The notes beneath the pieces were generated by a model that made no database searches, had not been told where the DNA came from, and saw only the letters and a list, made by a program, of their open reading frames with translations. This document shows positions 7,241-16,380 of a stretch of DNA of 64,000 bases, in pieces (the first letter of the stretch is position 1; each line of letters begins with the position of its first letter). The position numbers and the translations under genes are program-made. The stretch comes from a bacterium. Lineage in GTDB: Bacteria; Elusimicrobiota; Elusimicrobia; Elusimicrobiales; UBA9959. The stretch lies in NCBI GenBank assembly GCA_021811185.1, contig JAJZPL010000006.1:1-64000 (forward strand). Direction: 5' to 3'.

Positions 7241-10200
7241 ATGCGAAAAAAACTGATTTTCATCTCCGGCCTGCTGGCCGCTTTTGCCGGGCTCGCCGCT
7301 ACCGCCTCCGCGCAGCAGTTGTACATCAGCTCCATTTCCGTGCGGTATCCCATCGGTTCCGATACCGATCACTACTGCGAGAGCGGGTATCTCGGCGGCG
7401 ATACCGACGTTTCTTTTGTTACGCAGGCGAACGGCGTCGACGTGGACCCTAGCGACTGGTCCGCCAAGATAGAATGGGAACACCCCCGCCTTACCGACGC
7501 GACCAATCCGCCTGCCGGCCGCAATGTTTATCCCGGCGGCTGTCTTAAGCTGTGCGCCGAGATCACCTGCGTGGTGGAAAGTACGCCCACGACCTTCGGC
7601 ATAGACGAACTTACCTTCGAGGTTTTCAAGTTCGGCTCCGGCGCCAACCCGCTGGACCCGGCCTCCACGCCGCCTATCAACACCATCAACATGTTCAACG
7701 TCGGCTGGTGCAGCCAACCCGGGCCCGGCGCCCCCGTGGCGCAGAAGATAGGCCCGTTCTGCGCCGCCTGGACCGGCGCCTATAACTTGAACGGTATCTT
7801 CGGCAAGTCCAACGGGCAGTTCGGCTTCAGGGCCAAGGTAAAGACCAACCAGGTAAGCCCCACCGCCGGCAATATCTCCATCGAGCAGACCTCCGCGTAC
7901 CCAGGGCAGAACCAGAAGCCGATCGGCGTGGATGTGGTCAACGTGCATACGGTGCGTTCCACCCCCACCGTGGTAGGCAAGATCACGGGCGTGGCCGCGC
8001 AGCCTTATAACATCCTTTACCGGCTCAGCAAAGGCGCCAACACCACTATACGGCTTTATTCCACTACGGACCTCGGCACCCCGGTACGCACGATCATAGA
8101 CTATATGCCGCGCATCGGCGAGGGCATCCCCGACGGCACGCTTACCAACGGCGACTACTGGGACGGCAGGGACGACTCCGGCAGCATCATGTCCGCCGGC
8201 ACTTACATCGCCTATATTAACGCCGAGGCCAACGACTATTTCGGCATGGACGCGGCTTACGGGGCCACGTCCTATATCGAGCTGGACCCGCTGCAGGTGA
8301 CCGACGTGGCCATAAAGCCGCTGGGCGTTACCACCACCGACACGGCCAATATAAGTTACATGCTGACCGAAGCGGCCACGGTGTACGTGGATATTTACCC
8401 GGCCGGCACGACTTTCGACGACGTTAACGCCTCGCCCCCGCTCATCGGCACGGTCAATAAATGCACCGGCGCCGCCGGCGACACCTGCCTGCGGCATTTC
8501 GCCGAGCAGAAGGACCGCCGCGTTACGGTGAACACTTTGTGGGACGGCCGGGATTCTTCCGGCAGACCGGTCTGCGACGGGAACTATGTTTACGCCATTT
8601 ACGCGGTGCTCCCTTCCGCCAGGGGCGCCGGGGGCCAGATCTGGACCAATAAGACCATGGTCGGCACGGTGCCGGTGGCCCGCGGCCAGGTCATCGCGAA
8701 CATGACGCAGTCTTCCACGATAATAGGCTCCTCGCCCACTGCTACGGCCCTGGACCCCTTCTATTTCGCCTATACGCCTTCCCGCGACACTTCCGTGACG
8801 CTGAACATCAAGAGCATGGACGGCTCCTCCATCATGCGCACCCTGCTTAATAATGTGCCGCGCACCGGCAATTTCCTGACGCGCGACAGCTGGGACGGCA
8901 GGAAGGACAACGGCGATTACGTGCCCCCAGGGCAGTACCTGGCCGAGCTGGTCACCACCGATCCTTTCCAGTGCGCGGCGGTCAAGACCTCCACCTCCAC
9001 CCTGTTGTTCTCGGCGAACCTGTTCCGCATCGTGGACTTGCAGACCAAGCCGCTGCTGGGCGGGGCCTCTGAAATGGCTAACGTCAGTTTCAATCTTTCC
9101 CAGCCGATGTACATAGAACTTAATATTTATCCGCCGAGCGCCGCGGTTAAGCCGGACGTGATCTGGCTCGACCCCGCAAATCCGGACCTGGCCAGCATGG
9201 GCCTGCCGGTCTACAGCGCCAAGGGAATGCGTCCCGGGCGTTTCAAGATCACCGAATACTGGGACGGCCGCAACGAGGCCGGCCAACTGGTGGAGGACGG
9301 GCGCTACCCGTTCGTGCTGCTGGCCCATTCCACCGGCACAGCTACGGCCATTTACGCGACAGACAAGACTTACGGCTACGTGGACGTGGCCCGCGGGCAG
9401 ATCATCTTTACCGTGTTCGACATCGTCCCGAGCATCCCCACGATGTTCAGCTCGTCCGACTCGGTGACGCTGCCGCCTTACGAGATCGACTATTCCGTTA
9501 CGCGGCAGTCTTCCGTTACCATCCAGATCTGGACCCTGGACCTGCCTTCCACGCTGGAAGCTACAGTGATAAGCGGGCAGATCCGGGACGGCGACATCCT
9601 GTACAGGGATTTCTGGGACGGCAAGGACGCGAACGGCAATTTTGTGCCGGGCGGGGCATACAACGTGCGGGTGACCGCGCAGGACATGGTGTCCGCGCTG
9701 TCCTCGAAAGCCACCGTGCAGACGACCATAGACGTTTTCCCGCTGCGCATTTACGACGTGGCCATTACACCGCTGACGCTGGATAACCCGGCGGTCATCT
9801 CCTACCAGGTTTCGGAGCCTATGAAGGTGGTAACCCAGATCTTCAAGCCTGGAACCGTCTTCAATTCCGCGGGTGTCCCCACCCCGCCGGAAGCCGTATC
9901 GCTGGTGAAGCGCATCATAGGCGTGCGGGCCGCCCGCACGCAGGTGAGCGAATACTGGGACGGTACCGACATGACCCTTTCTAAGGTGCCGGACGGCAAC
10001 TATATGTTCAAGGTGTACGCCTCGCCCGATACCGACAAGATCACCACCTCTACCGGGGCGGTGCTCCCGGGGGCGCTGCTGGCCGACGACGTGGTGACCT
10101 CGAATATCTCGGTCACCAGGGGCGCGTCCTCCACCGGCGCCGCTCCCGTGCCGAAGGAGGATTTCATAAAGGACACGTTCTTCTACCCGAATCCTTACAC

Positions 10201-10468
10201 GGGGAACTCCGGGTGTTTCCACGTAGGGGTGACCAGCTTGGTGGGCAAGGCCACGATCAAGATCTACAACGTGGCCGGAGACCTGGTCTACAAGTCCGCG
10301 GAATTCGAGCCGCCTACTGATTATAAGAAGTGCACTTTAACGTGGAACAAGACAAATATGGCGGGCCGCGCGGTGGCGCCCGGCGTCTACTTCGCGGTGG
10401 TGCGTTTCGCGGCAACGCAGGGTACGGGCTCCGTCTGGCAGACGGTGAAGAAGATCCTTGTTCCTTAA
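7241..10468 (+). CDS. Secreted FlgD-Ig repeat protein with type-IX-like C-terminal domain
   Basis: The 1,075-residue protein has a signal peptide (MRKKLIFISGLLAAFAG...ASA, cleavage near residue 24). I chose ATG 7241 over 7199 because AGAGGAAG lies just upstream and the signal peptide then starts correctly. The mature part carries six FlgD-like Ig units, each marked by a (Y/L/S/F)WDG(R/K/T) motif (coding positions near 8158, 8539, 8890, 9259, 9613 and 9955), spaced 340-380 bp. A last unit begins FFYPNPYTGN and ends with KIYNVAGDLVYKS, AVAPGVYFAVVRF and KILVP. That pattern is typical of C-terminal sorting or FlgD-like domains of type IX secretion cargo in Bacteroidota and Fibrobacterota. A PorV-like gene follows 31 bp later. 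I infer an exported, surface-exposed protein; its ligand is unknown. Confidence 0.75.
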   Translation: MRKKLIFISGLLAAFAGLAATASAQQLYISSISVRYPIGSDTDHYCESGYLGGDTDVSFVTQANGVDVDPSDWSAKIEWEHPRLTDATNPPAGRNVYPGGCLKLCAEITCVVESTPTTFGIDELTFEVFKFGSGANPLDPASTPPINTINMFNVGWCSQPGPGAPVAQKIGPFCAAWTGAYNLNGIFGKSNGQFGFRAKVKTNQVSPTAGNISIEQTSAYPGQNQKPIGVDVVNVHTVRSTPTVVGKITGVAAQPYNILYRLSKGANTTIRLYSTTDLGTPVRTIIDYMPRIGEGIPDGTLTNGDYWDGRDDSGSIMSAGTYIAYINAEANDYFGMDAAYGATSYIELDPLQVTDVAIKPLGVTTTDTANISYMLTEAATVYVDIYPAGTTFDDVNASPPLIGTVNKCTGAAGDTCLRHFAEQKDRRVTVNTLWDGRDSSGRPVCDGNYVYAIYAVLPSARGAGGQIWTNKTMVGTVPVARGQVIANMTQSSTIIGSSPTATALDPFYFAYTPSRDTSVTLNIKSMDGSSIMRTLLNNVPRTGNFLTRDSWDGRKDNGDYVPPGQYLAELVTTDPFQCAAVKTSTSTLLFSANLFRIVDLQTKPLLGGASEMANVSFNLSQPMYIELNIYPPSAAVKPDVIWLDPANPDLASMGLPVYSAKGMRPGRFKITEYWDGRNEAGQLVEDGRYPFVLLAHSTGTATAIYATDKTYGYVDVARGQIIFTVFDIVPSIPTMFSSSDSVTLPPYEIDYSVTRQSSVTIQIWTLDLPSTLEATVISGQIRDGDILYRDFWDGKDANGNFVPGGAYNVRVTAQDMVSALSSKATVQTTIDVFPLRIYDVAITPLTLDNPAVISYQVSEPMKVVTQIFKPGTVFNSAGVPTPPEAVSLVKRIIGVRAARTQVSEYWDGTDMTLSKVPDGNYMFKVYASPDTDKITTSTGAVLPGALLADDVVTSNISVTRGASSTGAAPVPKEDFIKDTFFYPNPYTGNSGCFHVGVTSLVGKATIKIYNVAGDLVYKSAEFEPPTDYKKCTLTWNKTNMAGRAVAPGVYFAVVRFAATQGTGSVWQTVKKILVP

Positions 10469-10499
10469 AGAGCGGCGGGCCTGCAGAGGCGGTAATTTT

Positions 10500-11474
10500 A
10501 TGAGAACTATAAAAAAACTGGTTTTGGCTCTGGCGGCCGCGCTGCCGCTTAGCGCGCCGGCCGCCGCGGCGGATTCCAAACTGGGCACGGAAGGCGCGGC
10601 CTTCATGAAGATCCCCACCGGCAGCCCCAGGGCGCAGGCGCTGGGCAACACCGGCGTTTCCATTCTGGAAGGAGGGGAAGCGCTCGGCATCAACCCGGCC
10701 GGCATAGCTTCTTCGCAGATGCGCGAGTTCTCCTTCTCCTACCTCAGCTGGCTGCAGGACTATTCCGGCCAGTACATGGCCTATGTGCACCCTATCGGGC
10801 AGTCGGTGGTGGGCGTGAACCTGGCTTATTACGGGATCAAGAACTTCGACGTGCGCGACGCGGAGGGCGTGCCCCAGTACGGCGCGGACGTGCGGGTGAA
10901 GAACGGTTACGCCTCGCTCGGCCTGGCCAAAAGCTTTTTCATGGAGAAGTTCCTGGTGGGCGTGAGCGCCAAGGAAGTTATGGAGGACAACTCTTCCACG
11001 AAATACCAGAACCTGGTCTTCGACGCGGGCGCGATCCTCAAGATCGGCCGCAAACTTTCCCTCGGCTGGTCCGGCCAGAATTTTTCCGGCAAGGCGCACC
11101 AGGTGGTAAAGATCCAGCGCCTCGGCGGGGCCTGGACCTTCAACCCTTTCCTGACCGTGACCGCGGAGCAGAAGACCTACTCCGACAGGTCGGGCAAGAC
11201 CGGCTTCGGCGTGGAGTTGAGCCTGCCCGAGGAGCTGCTGCAGGTGGGGCGCGTGGCGCTGCGCGTGGGCTACACCGCCGGAGACAACGTCGGCAAGAAT
11301 ATAGACGACAAGACGCTCAACAGCCTGGGGCTGAACGACGTTTCCGGCGTGGCTTTCGGCGTGGGCATTTACAGCGCGCAGGCGCTGGGTTACGGGATGG
11401 GCCTGGACTACACGATGGCGCCCTACGGCTCGCTGGGCAAGTCCAGCCAGCTGGCGCTGAAGTTCCAGTTCTAA
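10500..11474 (+). CDS. PorV/PorQ (UPF0164) family outer-membrane protein
   Basis: This 324-residue protein starts at ATG 10500, preceded by AGAGGCGG; the in-frame start at 10458 would add a non-signal extension. A signal peptide ends near residue 24 (PAAAA). The mature start reads GTEGAAFMKIPTGSPRAQALGNTGVS, followed by GINPAGIA and FSYLSWLQDYS, the standard opening of PorV/UPF0164 barrels. The rest is alternating beta strands, with a terminal LALKFQF that suits barrel insertion by BAM. In type IX systems PorV carries cargo to the surface. Placement directly after a protein with a FlgD/T9SS-like tail supports the pairing, but no PorU, SprA or GldKLMN homologue is in the window. Confidence 0.82.
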   Translation: MRTIKKLVLALAAALPLSAPAAAADSKLGTEGAAFMKIPTGSPRAQALGNTGVSILEGGEALGINPAGIASSQMREFSFSYLSWLQDYSGQYMAYVHPIGQSVVGVNLAYYGIKNFDVRDAEGVPQYGADVRVKNGYASLGLAKSFFMEKFLVGVSAKEVMEDNSSTKYQNLVFDAGAILKIGRKLSLGWSGQNFSGKAHQVVKIQRLGGAWTFNPFLTVTAEQKTYSDRSGKTGFGVELSLPEELLQVGRVALRVGYTAGDNVGKNIDDKTLNSLGLNDVSGVAFGVGIYSAQALGYGMGLDYTMAPYGSLGKSSQLALKFQF

Positions 11475-11501
11475 AAGCCAGGACCGCGGCGAGGTTAAAA
11501 G

Positions 11502-11702
11502 ATGTTCTTAGCTGGAAACAGATCAGGCGGAGCCCGCGGCCTAAGGCGCCGCGGCCAGACAGCCATAGAGTATTTGCTGGTGACCGTTTCTCTGCTCTTT
11601 GTTTTCGTTACGATGTACAAGGCCCTGCAGTATTCGCTTTCGAACCAGTTCAAGCGCGGCGGCCTGGTCATACTGAGAATGTATTCGACAACGCCCAAGT
11701 AA
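11502..11702 (+). CDS. Flp/Tad-type small pilin
   Basis: This 66-residue prepilin has a basic leader (MFLAGNRSGGARGLRRRG), a class III-type processing site G18/Q19 and the mature start QTAIEYLLVTVSLLFVFVTM with Glu at mature position 5. That is the pattern cut by TadV/PilD-type prepilin peptidases. After the hydrophobic helix only about 25 residues remain, ending TTPK. A GAGG site lies 7 bp before the ATG. It is the first gene of the Tad operon and differs clearly from the next pilin, so it may be a minor pilin. No prepilin peptidase gene is in this window. Confidence 0.8.
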   Translation: MFLAGNRSGGARGLRRRGQTAIEYLLVTVSLLFVFVTMYKALQYSLSNQFKRGGLVILRMYSTTPK

Positions 11703-11747
11703 GGGGCTGGAAGACGGATTTGAAATTGTTCACGGAGGACTCAAAAA

Positions 11748-11939
11748 ATGAATAAGCTGTTCAAGAACCGGAAAGGCCAGAATACCGTAGAATACCTGCT
11801 GATGCTCGCGGTCGTAGTGGGCGTGGTGCTCATCGCCGGCGTGGCGCTTAAGAAGTATATGCCCACGCTCTTCTCGAGCATCCAGGGTATGATCAACGGC
11901 GCGGCCAGCACGCTGGGCGCTTCCGGCGGCAACAACTAG
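11748..11939 (+). CDS. flp: Flp major pilin
   Basis: This 63-residue prepilin has leader MNKLFKNRKG, cleavage between G10 and Q11, and mature N-terminus QNTVEYLLMLAVVVGVVLIA carrying Glu5. The hydrophobic helix is followed by a short Gly/Ser-rich tail. GGAGG stands 8 bp ahead of the ATG, the strongest ribosome-binding site in the operon, and a very stable hairpin lies just after the stop. Both fit an abundant structural subunit. The paralogue at 28810 shares the GQNTVEYLLMLAVV core. Confidence 0.9.
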   Translation: MNKLFKNRKGQNTVEYLLMLAVVVGVVLIAGVALKKYMPTLFSSIQGMINGAASTLGASGGNN

Positions 11940-11951
11940 AACCGATCCGCG

Positions 11952-11971
11952 CGGCCCGCTTCGGCGGGCCG
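11952..11971 (+). other. UUCG-loop hairpin after the major pilin gene
   Basis: An 8-bp perfect stem (CGGCCCGC/GCGGGCCG) is closed by a TTCG tetraloop, 12 bp after the pilin stop. It lacks a T-tract, so it is more likely a 3' mRNA-stabilising or processing element than a full terminator. It would allow more pilin than downstream assembly proteins to be made. Confidence 0.5.
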
Positions 11972-12047
11972 GACCCGGGGGGGAACCGCCGGGAGACGGG
12001 TTTGGAGACGGTCTTTTCCCGGTGACACGGGGAAATGACCGCGATTT

Positions 12048-12572
12048 ATGCTTATGATACGGGCGCATTCAGGACCGCCGCGCGCAGCGGCGCATCTCGC
12101 CGCCCGCCTTGGAAAGGCGGGGCAGGTGACCGTTGAGCTCCTGCTGGTGCTGCCGGTCTTCATGCTGCTGCTGTTCTTTATAATGGAGATAGGGAACCTG
12201 GGCTTCAACACCATTCTGGCCCACCATTGCGCCTATGAACTGGCGCGGGTAGGCTCGCTGGTGGCCGGGACGGACGGCTCGGGTTCCGGCGGCGGGGAGA
12301 GCCTCGCGAACCAGAAGATGACCGCCATAAAGGACCAGATGTTCCCGTCGACCCCGGGCATCACCGTAGTGGGGAAGCTCGTCCAGAACCCGATCCCGTC
12401 GGACCCGCAGTCCGGGCAGCAGAGCATGGATTTTCTGGTGACGCTGACCTACAAAGCCCGGCTTATTTTCCCGGGCTCCAGCGCGGTCTTCTCCGATCCG
12501 CCCAAGGGCAGCCGGACGAAGATCATAATAGTGAAGGTCCGGATGCCGGTTGAGCAGCCGTACCTGCAGTAG
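12048..12572 (+). CDS. tadE: TadE-like pseudopilin
   Basis: This 174-residue protein begins with a long basic/Ala-rich leader of about 25 residues. The TadE signature follows, GKAGQVTVELLLVLPVFMLLLFFIMEIGN, with cleavage predicted at G25/Q26 and Glu5 of the mature form. Residues about 50-174 form an extracytoplasmic beta-rich domain. TadE-type pseudopilins help initiate Flp pilus assembly. The start could be ATG 12048 or 12054; neither has a strong ribosome-binding site. It lies between the major pilin and the CpaB gene, a normal Tad order. Confidence 0.8.
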   Translation: MLMIRAHSGPPRAAAHLAARLGKAGQVTVELLLVLPVFMLLLFFIMEIGNLGFNTILAHHCAYELARVGSLVAGTDGSGSGGGESLANQKMTAIKDQMFPSTPGITVVGKLVQNPIPSDPQSGQQSMDFLVTLTYKARLIFPGSSAVFSDPPKGSRTKIIIVKVRMPVEQPYLQ

Positions 12573-12589
12573 GGAAGCGGAGATTTAAT

Positions 12590-12616
12590 TTAACACGGAT
12601 TTAACGGGAAGTTAAC
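12590..12616 (+). promoter_or_regulatory. Three TTAAC direct repeats at exact 11-bp spacing
   Basis: TTAAC occurs at 12590, 12601 and 12612, with further TTAAT copies at 12585 and 12620 (5 and 8 bp away). One repeat per helical turn on the same face is the architecture of OmpR/PhoB-family binding sites. The array lies 23 bp before the ATG of the CpaB gene, in an intergenic gap of only 66 bp. It is related to, but not identical with, the GTAAC pairs found elsewhere. Confidence 0.45.
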
Positions 12617-12638
12617 AGTTTAATTGGAGAATATCTAT

Positions 12639-13394
12639 ATGGAAAAGAAAGGCATGCTTTTACCCGTGGTGCTGGCTCTTGCGGCGGCCGGCATATACTG
12701 GTGGATATTAACTTCCAAGGAGCGCGACATGGCGGCCCAGAACGAGCCCGCCACCGTGCTGGTCGCCAAGTACGACCTGCCCGCGCGCACCATCATGAAC
12801 GTGGACCTGGTTGAAACCCGCGTGATCCCCAAAACGTTCATGGAGCAGGACGCCTACGAGGTCAAGAGCCAGTCCGACATCAAGCTGGTCTCCAACCTCG
12901 TCACTTCCATCCGCGTGCCCAAGGGCAACCAGATAACGCAGTCCGCCCTGGTTTCCCTCAGTCCCGAGGCCGGCCTGAGCGTAAAGGTGCCTCCCGGCTA
13001 CCGCGGCTGCGTGCTGCCGCTGGATAACGACCTGCTGCGCCTGATAAAGCCCGGCGACCGCGTAGACATCCTGGTGACCTTCGACGCCGTGATGGGAGAC
13101 AACCGCAAGGAAAAAGTTACCGCGACCATCCTCCAGAACGTGCTGGTGCTGGGCGTGGGCTCCAACCTCGGGCAGGGCCTTTCCGGCCAGCAGGCCAAGA
13201 GCAAGGACGCCGCGGCCGCTGCCGACCAGGCCTTCTCCGAGAAGGCGGCGCTCAGCCTGGCGCTGAACCCCAACGAGGCGCAGTACCTGGCGCTTTCGGT
13301 GAAGCAGGGTGAAGTAGCCGTGATAGTCCGCGGTTTAGGCGACGTGGAACTGCACCCGATGGAGATCGCTTCGTTCAAGCGGCTGATAAAGTAG
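12639..13394 (+). CDS. cpaB: Flp pilus assembly protein CpaB/RcpC
   Basis: The 251-residue protein has one N-terminal membrane span (about residues 6-22), then the CpaB/RcpC domain. PATVLVAKYDLPARTIMN (about 38-55) opens an SAF-like fold, followed by VPKGNQITQSALV and VPPGYRGCVLPL (about 95-130) and a C-terminal RcpC half (LIKPGDRVDILVTFDAV onward). CpaB stabilises the secretin and couples it to the inner complex in the periplasm. I chose ATG 12639, with GGAG 8 bp upstream, over the in-frame TTG at 12624. It ends 5 bp before the secretin gene. Confidence 0.88.
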   Translation: MEKKGMLLPVVLALAAAGIYWWILTSKERDMAAQNEPATVLVAKYDLPARTIMNVDLVETRVIPKTFMEQDAYEVKSQSDIKLVSNLVTSIRVPKGNQITQSALVSLSPEAGLSVKVPPGYRGCVLPLDNDLLRLIKPGDRVDILVTFDAVMGDNRKEKVTATILQNVLVLGVGSNLGQGLSGQQAKSKDAAAAADQAFSEKAALSLALNPNEAQYLALSVKQGEVAVIVRGLGDVELHPMEIASFKRLIK

Positions 13395-13399
13395 GCATT

Positions 13400-14125
13400 A
13401 TGATCAAAAAAATATTCCTTACACTGCTGGCGCTCGGGCTGCCGGCCCTCGCGGGGGCCGAGTCCGCGCAGATGGTGGCCGTCAGCGCCGACATCGTGGA
13501 GATCAGCGGCTCGATCCAGAAGACGCGCGGCTTTTCCTGGAACCAGTTCTTCGACTTCAGCGAAAAGACCATCCCCGGCATCATCACCGTGGGCGACTTC
13601 GAGCGCAAGACGGCGCTGGCCGCCTCGCTGAAGCTGCTGGAGACCGAGGGCAAGGCGCAGATGCTGTCCAACCCCAAGATCATCACCAAGAGCGGCACGC
13701 AGGCCAACTTCACCGTGGGCGGCGAGATCCCGGTGCCGTACTCCAACAACCAGGGCGTGGGCGCCGAGTTCAAGAAGTACGGCGTGATCCTGAACGTGCT
13801 GCCGGTGGTGCTGACGGAAAAGAAGGATACCGTCGACGTGCAGATCCAGCTCGAGGTCTCGAATCCCAACTATTCCCAGACCGTGGTAGCCTCCGGCACC
13901 ACCATCCCCTCCATGATCACCCGCCAGATCCAGACCGAAGTGGAGCTCAAGAGCGGCGAAACGCTGGTGATCGGCGGGCTGAAGAGCAGCAGCCGCGACG
14001 TTTCCAAGAACAGGGTCCCTATCCTCGGCAGCATCCCGCTGATAGGCGCCCTTTTCAGTTCCACCGACGTGGTGGAGAAGCAGAGTTCGCTGTTCCTGTT
14101 CGTTACTTTCGACATCGTGAAATAA
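13400..14125 (+). CDS. cpaC: Minimal Tad secretin (CpaC/RcpA family)
   Basis: This is predicted to be the outer-membrane channel of the pilus. A signal peptide (MIKKIFLTLLALGLPALAGA) leads directly into a secretin domain. Hallmarks are LETEGKAQMLSNPKIITKSG, FTVGGEIPVPY, YGVILNVLPVV, LKSGETLVIGGL and the signature VPILGSIPLIGALFSS. At 241 residues it is about half the usual CpaC/RcpA length, because the periplasmic N-domains and BON domain are missing. Both flanking genes are intact and no frame break is visible, so it appears naturally short. The missing ring domains may be supplied by CpaB or by the periplasmic part of the TadB-like protein. Confidence 0.85.
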   Translation: MIKKIFLTLLALGLPALAGAESAQMVAVSADIVEISGSIQKTRGFSWNQFFDFSEKTIPGIITVGDFERKTALAASLKLLETEGKAQMLSNPKIITKSGTQANFTVGGEIPVPYSNNQGVGAEFKKYGVILNVLPVVLTEKKDTVDVQIQLEVSNPNYSQTVVASGTTIPSMITRQIQTEVELKSGETLVIGGLKSSSRDVSKNRVPILGSIPLIGALFSSTDVVEKQSSLFLFVTFDIVK

Positions 14126-14144
14126 GCGGTTTTCGGTTCATAAT

Positions 14145-16361
14145 ATGGACGAACAAAATCTAGCGCCTCGGGTGATCACTTTCTCGGGCCCCAAGGAGGG
14201 CGTGGGCAAGACCTCCATTGTGATGAACCTCGCCCTGGCCTGGGCCAACTACCAGAAGCGCAACGTCCTGATAATCCCGCTGGACCCCATGTGCCGCGCC
14301 GAGCACGCGCAGCTGCTGGGCCTGAACCCGCCTTCGATGGCCGAGCTCGTCAAGCAGCTGGGCCGCGAGTCCGTGGGGGCGCTGGGCGCGCTGCTGAAGG
14401 GCAAGATCCCTATCTCGCAGTGGGGCGTGGGCGTGCTGCCGCTGGCCAAGCGCCGGTCCGAGATCGCCAAGATGTCGCCGGACCTGATCCTGCCGATGCT
14501 GTCCCGGCTGTCGCAGAACTTCGACATTTTTATAGACGTGGACCCGTATTTCCCCATGCAGGTCTTCGCTTTCGACATTTCCGACCTGGTCTTCTGGGTC
14601 ACCAATTCCAACGTGTCCTCGCTGAACGCCACCGCGGGCATTTTCCGCGAGATCAACGAGCTGCACTTCCCGATGAGCAAGTTCGAGGTGGTGGCCAACC
14701 TCTACGACATGCCCGGCGCCGTGGGCCCCAAGGAAGTGGAGAAGTTTTTCAAGCAGATGGGCAAGGACATCCTGGCCTTCATGCCGTGGGAAGACTCCAT
14801 GCCCGCCGCGGCCAACCAGAACAAGATCCTGATCACCGAACAGCCCAATACGCAGTGGGTGCGCATCCTGCGCGTGCTGCTGGGCCGCCTGGCGGAGCTT
14901 AAGCCGGCGGAGAAGCAGTGGGTCTCCAGCGTTTCCGTGGCCGAATTCTCCCACGGCTCCGACATGCTCTGGCGCCCTACCGAAAAAGACACGACCCCTT
15001 CGCCCTCGGCCGCCGCGGCCCCCGCGGCCCAACCCAACGCGGGGCGCGTGGACGTGCCGGCTTTCTGGGAAGAGCTCAAGATGCGCGTGCACCGCAACGT
15101 CGTGTCCGCCCTGGAGACCGAGCGCGTCAAGATCACCGACGACGCCGCCGTCAACCAGGAGACCCGCAAGCGGGTGGACGGCATTATCAACGGCCTGCTG
15201 CAGAAAGAAGCAGGCATGCCGCTCACGCGCGAGCAGCGCGTGAAATTCATCAACGAACTGCTGGACGAGATCCTTGGCCTGGGTCCGCTGGAAGAACTGA
15301 TGCGCGACGAGTCCGTGACCGAGATCATGGTGAACTCTTTCGACAAGGTCTACATCGAAAAGGCCGGTAAGCTGATCCTTACCAAATATAAATTCCGCAA
15401 CGATGAACAGATCATGCAGGTGATGAAGCGCATTGTGGCGCCGCTGGGCCGCCGCATCGACGAATCCGTGCCGCTGGTGGACGCCCGTCTGAAGGACGGT
15501 TCCCGCGTGAACGGCATTATCCCGCCGCTGGCCGTGTCGGGCCCGACGCTGACGATCCGGCGCTTCTCCGCCAAGCCCTTCACCGACGACCAACTGATCA
15601 AGAAGGGCAGCATCTCGCAGACCGGCGTGGACTTCCTGAAAGCCTGCGTCAGACTCAGGAAGGATATCATCATTTCCGGCGGTACCGGCACCGGTAAGAC
15701 CACCTTCCTGAACATGTTGTCCAGCTACATCCCCGAGGACGAGCGCATCGTGACCGTGGAGGATACCGCCGAACTCCGGCTGCAGCAGGACCACTGGGTG
15801 CGCCTGGAAAGCCGCCCGCCCAACATCGAAGGCAAGGGCGAGGTCAGCATCCGCGACCTGGTCAAGAACTGTCTTCGTATGCGCCCCGACCGCATCGTAG
15901 TAGGCGAAGTCCGTTCCTCGGAAGCGCTGGACATGTTGCAGGCCATGAACACCGGCCACGAAGGCTCGCTGGCCACCATCCACGCCAACACCCCGCGCGA
16001 CGCGCTGACCCGCATGGAGGCCATGTGCCTGATGGCCGGCGCCGACCTGCCGATCTGGGCGCTGCGCGAAATGATCGCGTCCGCCGTGCACATGATCGTG
16101 CAGCTCACGCGCTTTTCCGACGGTACCCGCAAGATCACCGCCATCACGGAGATCACGGGCCGCGAGGAGAACCAGATCACCATCCACGACATTTTCAGGT
16201 ACCACCAGACCGGCATGGACGAGAACGGCAAGGTGGTGGGGTATTTCAGCGCCACCGGCGATCCTCCCAAGTTCTACAAGGACTTCGAGACGCACGGCAT
16301 GAAGGTGCCCATAGAGCTGTTCTGGACGGAGGAACAGAAGCGCGCGCGCCAGGCCAAGTAG
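14145..16361 (+). CDS. TadZ/CpaE-TadA/CpaF fusion ATPase
   Basis: One 738-residue chain joins two Tad ATPases that are normally separate. Residues about 8-275 are a MinD/ParA-like TadZ/CpaE domain with deviant Walker [11 protein letters not shown] (K17, K22) and FDIFIDVDP near 126-134; the receiver domain of classical CpaE is absent. A Pro/Ala-rich linker (about 277-305) follows. Residues about 310-738 are the TadA/CpaF secretion ATPase, with Walker [10 protein letters not shown] at 512-520, VTVEDTAEL, Walker B region [11 protein letters not shown] and the His-box [11 protein letters not shown]. TadA powers pilus assembly and TadZ positions the machine at the membrane. The reading frame is continuous, so the fusion looks genuine. 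Confidence 0.92.
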   Translation: MDEQNLAPRVITFSGPKEGVGKTSIVMNLALAWANYQKRNVLIIPLDPMCRAEHAQLLGLNPPSMAELVKQLGRESVGALGALLKGKIPISQWGVGVLPLAKRRSEIAKMSPDLILPMLSRLSQNFDIFIDVDPYFPMQVFAFDISDLVFWVTNSNVSSLNATAGIFREINELHFPMSKFEVVANLYDMPGAVGPKEVEKFFKQMGKDILAFMPWEDSMPAAANQNKILITEQPNTQWVRILRVLLGRLAELKPAEKQWVSSVSVAEFSHGSDMLWRPTEKDTTPSPSAAAAPAAQPNAGRVDVPAFWEELKMRVHRNVVSALETERVKITDDAAVNQETRKRVDGIINGLLQKEAGMPLTREQRVKFINELLDEILGLGPLEELMRDESVTEIMVNSFDKVYIEKAGKLILTKYKFRNDEQIMQVMKRIVAPLGRRIDESVPLVDARLKDGSRVNGIIPPLAVSGPTLTIRRFSAKPFTDDQLIKKGSISQTGVDFLKACVRLRKDIIISGGTGTGKTTFLNMLSSYIPEDERIVTVEDTAELRLQQDHWVRLESRPPNIEGKGEVSIRDLVKNCLRMRPDRIVVGEVRSSEALDMLQAMNTGHEGSLATIHANTPRDALTRMEAMCLMAGADLPIWALREMIASAVHMIVQLTRFSDGTRKITAITEITGREENQITIHDIFRYHQTGMDENGKVVGYFSATGDPPKFYKDFETHGMKVPIELFWTEEQKRARQAK

Positions 16362-16380
16362 GCCCGGGGACTTATACGGT

